Source: RGIG8745 sp964554265 (lineage in GTDB: Bacteria > Bacteroidota > Bacteroidia > Bacteroidales > Bacteroidaceae). From it: 12,907 nucleotides of DNA. Position 1 is the first letter of the stretch. Each line of letters begins with the position of its first letter. The notes below the pieces were generated by a model. It was not told the origin of the DNA and did no database searches. It worked only from the letters and a program-made list of their open reading frames with translations. Position numbers and translations under genes: made by a program. The DNA lies in the NCBI GenBank assembly GCA_964554265.1, contig CAZKOB010000105.1, forward strand, positions 1-12,907. Reading direction: 5' to 3'. Shown here piece by piece: positions 6,287 to 12,907 of the stretch.

Positions 6287-8275
6287 TTAATACGATTTCA
6301 CGTCACGGCAGAAAAAATAGAACCACCAGAAAGTGTCTCCATAAGCGCTTTTCATGGCTTCACCTACCTGTTCAGCTGTCATTCCTTGTTTTAGCAATGA
6401 TTGCGACATTTGCTGGAAGGCTGCATAACGTTCTATTATCTTGGTTTTATCGAATGGCATCCTTTTTATGTCCACTTGCTTCTCAAGTGTGCCATATAAG
6501 TATGCAGCCTCCTGATAATGAATTGGCATTTCTTTCCCGTTGTGCAGAGTGGCATATTGGAAGAAGCGTGGCCAAAACAATTGTATGTTTTTTTGAATCA
6601 TGGCAAAGTTTAGCGTTACTTCCTGAAACTTCGGGTTGATATTGCTTGAATTGCTGAAATAGTTCAGCAGATACATTTCACACAGTCCGTTGTCACCGTC
6701 AAGAATATCCTTGAATCCACGCAAAGGAAGAATATACTCATATTCTTTGAAATAAGGAATCTTGTTTGGATCTTTTGTCATTGGCAACAGTCTTTCTGCC
6801 CATTTCCCATGGAAAGTGGTAGATTTCAGAATATTGATGTATTTGTTTGCAAGCTGGTATTCCCCATTGAGAATGGCACAGCGTGCAAGCATTTTCAAAT
6901 CGTTGACTTTGAATCCAAATTCCACACAGTTTTCGATGCACCAGCGATAGGCAAAGTTTATTTTTCCGTATTGGTAATATATCATAGGTGCAGCAGTCTG
7001 TACCATTCGTACATTTAACGAATCATACACAAGTGGAGGCTGTCCACTATTGTCGTAGTGAAACATTTTGTTGCCTATCTCTCCTGTGTTCATAAGGGCT
7101 ATGTTCTTCAGCATTACAATCTGCCGTGTGGCTTTCCCCGGTAAATTGGCTGCTTCATCAAGTACTTTTTGCCAGTCTCCTTCGTCGGTAGCGCGGTACA
7201 TACGCATTTCTGCATGATAATTGTAGTCATCGAAGTTGGCTTTATTAACAGCCATGATACAGCATACAGCTATAATACCAGAAGCTATGGTTGCGATACA
7301 TGCGTGTCTGCCTGTGATTTCTTTTGCTACATCCTGTTTTTGTCTTTTTTCTCTGAAAAAGTAGAAAAATAGAGGTACGATGGCGGCAGCTATGAATGGT
7401 AATGAGGGAAGCCATGATGTAAAATCGTCTGACTGGAATTTAGGGAATCCGGCAGTCCATACATCTTCGATCCGTGTCCCTGTATAGAATTGATACCATA
7501 AAATCGGTATACCTATAATTGTGGCAACTGCTACTGCTACGTTTATTTTGTGGCTTTCCATTAACGAATATGTGCTCTCGTTCTCTTTCCTGTCGAATAG
7601 TCCGTTGATGGTTGAGTATACAGTTCCCAGCAAAGCATACCAGCCAAAGAGAGGGTAGCCAACGGCAGTCCATACAATAGTCCATATAGGTCGGATTTTC
7701 CTGTGGCAACGGTTTGTGATGAATACGGAGAATATAGCAGCGAAGAATCCAAGACTTTCTGCGAACCAATATCCTTGTATTTTTATGTAATAGAGCCAAT
7801 ATCCTAAGTCTATTATGGAGCAGAGAAGCGCACAAAGTGGTATTATTCCTATGATGCTCCATTCTTTACGTATATAAAAAGCCTTCAGTATGAGGAAGTA
7901 TGTTGCCAGCCAAATAACTATAAGCATTGTTGCACCTATCCAAGGGTAATAGAAGAATTGGGTTAGGTAGCATCCTCCCCAATACAACAGCCCCCCGGGA
8001 TTATTCATCTGTTCCTTGAAAAAATATTCTGTGTTTTGAAACAACGACTTTTCTTGTACCATATACAGATAATCGTTGTTTTTCAGTGCAAGCATTATGA
8101 ATGCAAATACTCCGAAAAGCAATGCGAATAGATATGGAAACAATTTTAAGAGAATGGGATTGATGGCAAATCTGCCATCGTGAGTCTTTTTTTTCATTTT
8201 GTTGTCCTTCCGTGGTGGAGAACTTACAAATGAAAGCTTGGGGTGGATATTGGTGTCTTTGTTGTTTCGTGTCAT
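6287..8275 (-). CDS. polytopic membrane protein, DUF6057-like
   Basis: A 662-residue inner-membrane protein that I believe matches family DUF6057, of unknown function. About eight hydrophobic segments are visible at residues 44-64, 112-132, 140-163, 171-188, 198-220, 244-264, 290-308 and 324-343. The remaining 320 residues are soluble, with helix-turn-helix pairs reminiscent of TPRs (about 364-405 and 440-485). The start is open to debate. The ATG at 8275 lies about 20 nt from a predicted transcription start. An internal ATG at 8197 (M27) is preceded by GGAAGGA at a good distance, and the first 26 residues are polar and not membrane-like, so a 636-residue product is possible. This is the first gene of a two-gene operon with the CxxCH lipoprotein. 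A shared envelope function is inferred from the operon alone. Confidence 0.82.
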   Translation of the reverse strand: MTRNNKDTNIHPKLSFVSSPPRKDNKMKKKTHDGRFAINPILLKLFPYLFALLFGVFAFIMLALKNNDYLYMVQEKSLFQNTEYFFKEQMNNPGGLLYWGGCYLTQFFYYPWIGATMLIVIWLATYFLILKAFYIRKEWSIIGIIPLCALLCSIIDLGYWLYYIKIQGYWFAESLGFFAAIFSVFITNRCHRKIRPIWTIVWTAVGYPLFGWYALLGTVYSTINGLFDRKENESTYSLMESHKINVAVAVATIIGIPILWYQFYTGTRIEDVWTAGFPKFQSDDFTSWLPSLPFIAAAIVPLFFYFFREKRQKQDVAKEITGRHACIATIASGIIAVCCIMAVNKANFDDYNYHAEMRMYRATDEGDWQKVLDEAANLPGKATRQIVMLKNIALMNTGEIGNKMFHYDNSGQPPLVYDSLNVRMVQTAAPMIYYQYGKINFAYRWCIENCVEFGFKVNDLKMLARCAILNGEYQLANKYINILKSTTFHGKWAERLLPMTKDPNKIPYFKEYEYILPLRGFKDILDGDNGLCEMYLLNYFSNSSNINPKFQEVTLNFAMIQKNIQLFWPRFFQYATLHNGKEMPIHYQEAAYLYGTLEKQVDIKRMPFDKTKIIERYAAFQQMSQSLLKQGMTAEQVGEAMKSAYGDTFWWFYFFCRDVKSY

Positions 8276-8287
8276 TGTATATGTTTT
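8258..8287 (+). promoter_or_regulatory. possible divergent promoter on the plus strand
   Basis: TTTG (8258-8261) and TATGTTTT (8280-8287, one base off TAnnTTTG) are separated by 18 bp. It would drive the small ORF at 8353 and partly overlaps the opposing operon's start region. The match is imperfect and the site is AT-rich, so a chance occurrence is quite possible. Confidence 0.22.
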
Positions 8288-8303
8288 TTCGATAACAATT
8301 ATG

Positions 8304-8335
8304 CAAAAATACGGCTTTTTTATTATAAATACAAA
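8304..8335 (-). promoter_or_regulatory. Bacteroidales consensus promoter of the membrane-protein/lipoprotein operon
   Basis: On the minus strand a -33 box TTTG (8332-8335) and a -7 box TATTTTTG (8304-8311, perfect TAnnTTTG) are separated by 20 bp. The start of transcription would be near 8297, about 20 nt before the ATG at 8275. The -7 box is the same octamer as in the metallo-hydrolase promoter. Confidence 0.65.
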
Positions 8336-8424
8336 AAGGAGGTGATATATCTATGGAAAGAGTCACGGCCCTTTCATTAAAAAAAGTAGGAAAACCTCAA
8401 AATGTATGGCAATTAGACGTTTAA
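8335..8424 (+). CDS. 23-codon small ORF with near-perfect Shine-Dalgarno sequence
   Basis: AAAGGAGGTGAT (8335-8346) is followed after 6 nt by an ATG at 8353 and an open frame of 23 codons ending in TAA at 8422-8424; the coding part is 8353-8424. The peptide begins MERVTALSLKKVGK and ends VWQLDV. It is basic in the middle and has no membrane segment. Such a complete ribosome-binding site is rare in Bacteroidales, whose genes generally lack one, so the site stands out. It lies divergent to the membrane-protein operon. The peptide may be a leader, a small protein, or nothing, if the purine run is accidental. I do not recognise it. Confidence 0.3.
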   Translation, partial: KGGDISMERVTALSLKKVGKPQNVWQLDV

Positions 8425-8552
8425 TGAACTTTATCTGCTTATGCAGGATTTGCATTGATAAGAGCTTCAAACAACAGCATAGAGATAATCTAATTATTAA
8501 CAATCACTTATGCTTATAAGCTATTCTTAAATGAAAGATCCGTGCCTTTTAG

Positions 8553-9522
8553 GTGACGAAGTCAGGGGGTATTGTCCGAAGCCATGGACTTACAGAAGAG
8601 TGTTTCATACAGGATTTCCCTATCCGTGTAAAAGCGGTATATCTTCATGTCAGACGCCGGCGATGAATAGACAAGACTGATGTCAGCACATTTGTGTATG
8701 ACTACGATTTCTCGGAGAATCCCCACTGAGCTGAGGCGAGCTATACACATTCGTGACCAATCCGGACAGCCATGTCGGAAAGGGCGACCTTGTGGGAGTC
8801 ATCGAGGGGACGAAGCCGGAACGCATCGTACAGCTCCTTGAGAAGATACAGCGCAGCAAGCGTCTGAAAGTCAGGGAAGTCACACCGGATTTATCACCGA
8901 CAATGATGCTCGTGGCACATATAGTTTTCCAAAAGGCCACCATGATCAACGACCGGTTCCATGTGCCCCAATTATTCTACGAGGCCATTGATGAACTGCG
9001 CGTTTCTCTAAGATGGATGGCACGTGATCTTGAAAACAGCATAATGGCGGAGTGTAGAAGGGAGGGCAGACCATACGTCCCCTTCAGATATGCCAACGGT
9101 GATACACGTAGACAGTTGCTGACTAGAGCGAAATATGTCCTGATGAAACACTCCTCGAAATGGACGGACTCACAGCGATGGAGGGCCGATATTATTTTCG
9201 AATTCTATCCTGGGCTGAAAGATGCATATGAACCGGCTCTTGGGCTGACATCCATATTCAACAGACACACATCCCAAAATACTGCCAGGTGTCGCTCGCC
9301 AATTGGTATGGCAGAGTTGGGAAACTCCCGGGAGAACAGTTCATGACAGTTCTGAACACTTTCCATAATCACTACGATACGATACTGAATTTCTTTGAGA
9401 AGCGTTCTACAAATGCCTTTGCTGAATCTTTCAATGCCAAAGTCAAGGCTTTCCGTGCCCAGTTCCACGGCGTGACAGATATCCCGTTCTTCCTATATCG
9501 CCTTTCTATACTATGCGCATGA
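8553..9522 (+). pseudogene. ISL3/ISAon1-type transposase, degraded
   Basis: Three pieces of an ISL3-like element can be followed on the plus strand. (1) 8553-8726 reads like the N-terminal zinc-binding ORF of ISAon1-type elements (FIQDFPIRVKAVYLHVRRRR), with a TGA at 8664-8666 where a tryptophan is expected. (2) From 8735 the catalytic ORF starts abruptly at GELYTFVTNP and runs to about 9288 (INDRFHV at 8943-8963). (3) After a one-base frameshift near 9287 it continues to the TGA at 9520-9522 with TNAFAESFNAKVKAFRAQF, which holds the catalytic Glu. Between pieces 1 and 2 several hundred bases are missing, including the first catalytic Asp. It cannot make an active transposase. No reliable terminal inverted repeats were found. 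The ISAon1-type assignment is from remembered sequence patterns. Confidence 0.75.
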
Positions 9523-9673
9523 TTTTTAACATTTCAACGGACAATTCTGCCTGCCCATAAAAATGGTATATAAAGTGATTAGGAGCCAGTTCCCCATACG
9601 ACATCTTATTTTTTAGGACATTTACTGAATATCCCTAAATAGGGTTTGCTGAATAATAATCATATTAATCCCA
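9523..9673. other. short gap between two insertion-sequence remnants
   Basis: This gap contains the probable 3' ends of the ISL3-like and IS5-type elements. CCCTAAATAGGG (9633-9644) can form a tiny hairpin and is followed by TTTGCTGAATAA, which looks like an element end, but the partner end of the IS5-type element is not visible. Nothing else is seen. Confidence 0.4.
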
Positions 9674-11189
9674 CTAAAATTCTATTATTGTCGGGATTCT
9701 TTTGTGGTATCGTATATTGGTAATAAAAATTTCAAATTTTAATGGAAAATCCACCATATCCGAAAGGACATGAAGAAGCCCTCTCAAGAACTTCATCACA
9801 TTTTTCGCGAAATAACATGCGGCAATCCATGACTCTCCCGTATCAGGCAATTTTGCTCTGACATTATTAGCTCTGTAAATCCTTTTTCCAGTACCGAATG
9901 TCGCTTCAATTTCGTTTCTTTCTCCAATATATCCGGCCGTCTCTTTCTGATACTCTTGTGTGAGCTGTTCCTTTGAAGGACGCCCCAAGGGCTTGCCGCA
10001 TATTTTGATTTTCAGGAGTTTCAGTATCCTGCGGTTCTTTCTGTTTAGATATATCTTGTCAGCCTCAAACTTTTCAGGAAGACAGCCGGACATTTTCTTG
10101 CAATCTCTCAGATGGATCATCAAATCCCCACATTCGTTATATGCATCCCAACTGTTATGGTTAATGAATGTATAACCCTTTATGATAGAAGCTCCTGTCT
10201 TGACTCCGAACTCGACCTTGGCCTTGCCCCTGACAACAGGACGGACATGGGGCTGGAATATACTCACGATACGGTTCTCGCATCTGTGAACTCCATTATC
10301 GGACATGTACTTCTGCTGGTGACACATCTTTAATGCCGTAATAAAAAGCTTGCGGTCATCACGCTTCAGCATATTGAACTTTACTTCAGGATTATCCGAT
10401 AAGATACCGAGAAAGGTCATCATGCCACGATAAAGCACAGTCAAAAGATACTCCATACATTCCTTTTGCTTTCTTAACCGGTTTTGTACGAAGTTTCACG
10501 ACATTGAGATAACGGCTGCGACACTTCTTAAGATGTGTTCGGGGAGCAGGAACATTGACGGCCTTGCATAAACGTGAGGTCACTCTGTCCACTATCCTTG
10601 TACCGTCCTGTACAAGGTCAAGGTCTGCAGGATGACGGACCTCAGCATCGGAACATGTGGAGTCAACCTTCAAAACGCCGTCATGTGTCTGACGGGAAGC
10701 GGATGAAGGACTGATACTTGAAGCTGAGCCAGTTGAAGAGAGTGGAAAATCCGGTCCGTTGTCTTTGTCTTTGACTTCACTTTTCTCCTTTTCCTCTACC
10801 ATACGCGCCTCAAGCTCAAGAAGAGATTCGCTCATGCCATTGAATGTTTCATCACCAGGATGTTTACGGATAGTGACAAAGAGGGAAGGGGCGAATACAG
10901 GACGTGGTGTAAATTCCGGAAGACCGGGCATGTATTGCATATATGGGTTCTCACTTGTCATTTGAATTGTCTCGCGGTCAGAAAGATTCATCTTATGTTT
11001 TATGAGCAATGCACCTATAATGACACGGGCAGGCTTGTTGACGGCACCGCGGACAGAATTGTTCAGGCGTTTATTATAAATCCTTTCAATCCTGTCCCAT
11101 GGAAGGCTGTCGCCCAACTTTACCCGGCGGTTGTCTTTGGAAAGACCCTCAAGGCTTGTCCATGAAGGGTCTAAAACCAACGTAACCAT
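9674..11189 (-). pseudogene. IS5/IS1182-type transposase, frameshifted
   Basis: Two overlapping minus-strand frames together make a DDE transposase of about 500 residues. The upstream part (11189 to about 10455) has the N-terminal DUF772-like region (PARVIIGALLIKHKMNLSD; then ENPYMQYMPGLPEF), a low-complexity Ser-rich linker, and the first catalytic Asp in LKVDSTCSDAEVRHPADLD. The downstream part (about 10490 to 9674) has FQPHVRPVVRGKAKVEFG, the second Asp in EADKIYLNRKNR, and the catalytic Glu in RNEIEATFGTGKRIYRANN. A single-base shift between about 10450 and 10495 separates them. All three acidic residues remain, so the frameshift is the main lesion. The 5' flank of the element is lost: an IS66-like end begins about 6 bp before the first ATG. 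Family placement (IS5 versus IS1182) is uncertain. Confidence 0.75.
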
Positions 11190-11231
11190 CCGAACTAAGC
11201 CGACTTTTACACAATAAAAAAATATCGGGAA

Positions 11232-12452
11232 CTATTCCTGAGATTTTTTGTAGTTGTGTGGGAGAAGATTTACCAGTTGTGCTTCCGGGATGTCGTCTGA
11301 GATGTGTTGAAGGACCTCTGTCAGCCATTGCAGTTGGTTGACTCCAACGATCTGGCAACTTTCAAGCAGGGAGTAGAAAACGGCAATGTCCTCGGCACCA
11401 CGGTCGTTTTTGCTGAAGAGACGGTTCTTGCGCCCCATTACCGATGGTCGTTGACAGCGCTCGACAGCGTTGTTGTCTATCTGATAAATGCCATTGTCCG
11501 CATATCTGCGCAGGCGTGGCCATAGCTTGTAGGCGTAGTCCAATGCTTTGCCCAAAAGGTCGGAGGGTGTGCATCGGGTTGCCGCTGTCTGCATCCACGC
11601 CTCCATGGCGTCCATTACAGGTATGGCTTTGGCCCGGCGTTCGGCGGCTATTTCCTGAGGTGTCGCATTTTGGGCTTTGAGGTTGGCCACCAGCTCGTAG
11701 AGCAGTTGGATGTATTCAATTGCCTTCTGAGCCCGGACTGGGTGTGACGACTGGGCGTCGGTAAATTTACGGCGCACATGCGCCATGCAGCCCAGAAGGG
11801 TCACATCGGGTTGTTGCTCAAAATAATCGTACACTCCGTAGCCGTCGGTTTGGATTGCGCCTTGATAGTCCCTTGAGTTGCGCCCACGGGATGGCTCCGG
11901 CCCGGAAACCTTTGAGGTAATAGAAGTAGAGTCCGTGCGAGTCGGGCGTGGCATCAAAAAACAGCCAGACGTATCCCTTGCGGGTCTTTTCCGGGGAATC
12001 GGCTATATGGGGCGGACTATTACTTCGACCCAGACTTTAGCCGGCTGCCGGTGCAATATGCGGGTCACATCTTCACCGATTTTGTCATAATCGTCAGCGA
12101 CAAGCCCTTCGGGGTTCACCTCGCGGCGGCGTTCTTCCAGTCCCTAATATCGGTGTTTCGCCGGCCGTTTTGGCTCAGCCTTAGCCATCTGTCGGCGCTT
12201 CTTGGCTTCGGCCTTTATTTCTTTGGCCGCCTGCAGGATCTGTGCTGCGCGTTCATCGCAGGCTTCGTTGAACAGCTCGTCAAACAATCCCGGCTCATTG
12301 GCCATGGCTGCCTTAGCCGCCAACCTGTCGCTTTTGCTGCCATATAGCAGGCGCTCAAGATAAGCAATACGTTCGCTTTTTCGACGGTCGGACTCCCGAA
12401 GTGACATCACCCCAACAAGCAACTCTTCATATGTGGGAATTACAGTTTTCAC
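11232..12452 (-). pseudogene. tnpC: IS66 transposase (tnpC), broken in three places
   Basis: The start is a GTG at 12450-12452, and the N-terminal leucine-zipper part (SERIAYLERLLYGSKSDRL) reads to an amber TAG at 12144-12146. The same frame goes on past that stop with GLEERRREVNPEGL and reaches WVEVIVRP, then a second TAG at 12003-12005. There a segment is missing: the next recognisable part (DSPEKTRKGYVWLFFDAT) follows at once in another frame, so roughly 100-120 residues, including the first catalytic Asp (in DEVPW in relatives), have been deleted. A further one-base shift near 11870-11885 leads into the last frame, RDYQGAIQTDGYGVYDYFE, with the catalytic Glu in DNNAVERCQRPSVMGRKN, ending at 11232. 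Estimates of missing residues rest on remembered relatives. It is a clear non-functional gene, 19 bp behind tnpB. Confidence 0.82.
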
Positions 12453-12471
12453 ACCACTAAATTATAAATAA

Positions 12472-12843
12472 TCAGCGATATAACCAAGACTTTTGACGAT
12501 TATTTTGCTCTGGTTTTTCCTCATTTTCCTGCTCTTCCATCGGCAACTCATAACGCCTGCGCCGTGCGACCTTGGGGGGGATTCCCTCCATCAGGAGCAC
12601 TGGTCCAGACCATCGCATTGAACGGAAGCCCACACCCTGACGCGGGAAAATACGCGCATGAAAGCGACCCTTCTCCAAGCGCTTCTGATACATCACATAT
12701 ACACCGTACTCCCAGTGCAGGATTTTCATAACCTTGCGGCTTCTGCCGACAAAAATATAGACATCTCCATTGGTAGGCTCCAAACCTACCTGTCTGACCT
12801 GACCGCTCAAACAGTTGATGCCCATGCGCATATCCGTATCCAT
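12472..12843 (-). CDS. tnpB: IS66 accessory protein TnpB (Orf2), possibly N-terminally shortened
   Basis: A 123-residue protein with the IS66 TnpB signature: MRMGINCLSGQV near the start, GDVYIFVGRSRKVMKILHWE (26-45) and YQKRLEKGRF (53-62). The accessory role in IS66 transposition is known for the family, but its biochemical function is not. In relatives the DMRxGI motif sits about 18 residues in; here it is at residue 4. The in-frame sequence upstream (EAGTDGFFR) still looks like TnpB, but a TAA at 12871-12873 closes that frame and no start codon lies between. The gene is therefore either truncated by a lost start or begins at 12843. An in-frame ATG at 12904-12906 is cut off by the same TAA. 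It lies directly ahead of the broken tnpC, in the standard IS66 order. Confidence 0.7.
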   Translation of the reverse strand: MDTDMRMGINCLSGQVRQVGLEPTNGDVYIFVGRSRKVMKILHWEYGVYVMYQKRLEKGRFHARIFPRQGVGFRSMRWSGPVLLMEGIPPKVARRRRYELPMEEQENEEKPEQNNRQKSWLYR

Positions 12844-12907
12844 CCGAAAAAAGCCGTCTGTCCCCGCTTCTTATAAACCGCTAACTTTGCGGTAAAAACG
12901 AATCATG

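Larger units (their letters stand above)
11196..12907 (-). mobile_element. partial IS66-family element
   Basis: The low-coordinate end, TAAGCCGACTTTTACAC at about 11196-11212, resembles the GTAAGC-type ends of IS66 elements. It lies just downstream of the tnpC remnant. The element runs off the right edge with tnpB at 12472-12843; tnpA, if present, is outside. The region is visibly richer in G+C than the host genes to the left, as expected for an acquired element. Confidence 0.6.

Noticed and set aside
6250..6639. 129-codon plus-strand frame opposite the membrane-protein gene
   Set aside because: Shadow of the opposite coding frame, with no independent support.
8331..8346. Possible 16S rRNA 3' end on the minus strand (ATCACCTCCTTT)
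   Set aside because: The match is limited to about 12 bases with no further rRNA similarity on either side; it is better read as a Shine-Dalgarno sequence on the plus strand.
8571..9545. ATTGTCCG (8571-8578) and CGGACAAT (9538-9545) as terminal inverted repeats of the ISL3-like element
   Set aside because: Only 8 bp, and the left copy lies inside the N-terminal coding remnant, so it is probably coincidence.
10440..10500. Programmed ribosomal frameshift in the IS5-type transposase
   Set aside because: No convincing slippery heptamer or downstream structure is seen, and relatives as I recall them use one frame; a mutation is simpler.
1..12907. CRISPR array, tRNA or rRNA genes
   Set aside because: No regularly spaced repeats with unique spacers and no cloverleaf or rRNA-like stretches were seen.

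Overview
The window looks like a chromosomal segment of a Bacteroidales bacterium (Bacteroides/Phocaeicola/Prevotella type). The host genes are moderately AT-rich, translation starts mostly lack a Shine-Dalgarno sequence, two promoters fit the Bacteroidales pattern (-33 TTTG, -7 TAnnTTTG), and the insertion-sequence types (ISL3/ISAon1-like, IS5/IS1182-like, IS66) are common in that order. No ribosomal RNA, tRNA or CRISPR array was seen, so the genus cannot be fixed.

Layout. Positions 1-796 hold no gene. They carry one copy of a short dispersed repeat and two large inverted repeats. A PhnP-like metallo-beta-lactamase-fold hydrolase follows on the minus strand (832-1602), with its own promoter and an intrinsic terminator that contains the stop codon. 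Positions 1603-2315 are again gene-free: a bulged hairpin, a second copy of the dispersed repeat, a roughly 180-bp MITE-like element with 17-bp perfect terminal inverted repeats, and a hairpin just after the next gene. Then come an exported S9 serine peptidase (2316-4541, minus) and a two-gene minus-strand operon: an eight-TM protein (DUF6057-like, 6287-8275) and a lipoprotein (4738-6261) that combines a CxxCH heme-type motif with WD40/TolB-like repeats. That operon has a consensus promoter at 8304-8335.

From about 8550 to the right edge the window is an insertion-sequence graveyard. An ISL3/ISAon1-type transposase remnant on the plus strand has a nonsense codon, a large internal deletion and a frameshift. 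An IS5/IS1182-type transposase on the minus strand is frameshifted and has lost its left flank. A partial IS66 element on the minus strand has a mostly open tnpB and a tnpC carrying an amber codon, a deletion and a frameshift. An IS66-like end lies only about 6 bp from the start of the IS5-type ORF, which suggests IS66 inserted into or beside it. All three large transposase genes appear dead.

How the genes may work together. The S9 peptidase and the lipoprotein act outside the inner membrane, and the DUF6057-like protein lies in it. The lipoprotein/membrane-protein pair is probably a functional unit of unknown job at the cell envelope. The most unusual points are this pair, the single CxxCH motif in a propeller lipoprotein, an S9 peptidase lacking the DPP-IV Glu-Glu motif, the MITE, and a 23-codon ORF preceded by a near-perfect Shine-Dalgarno sequence opposite the operon promoter.
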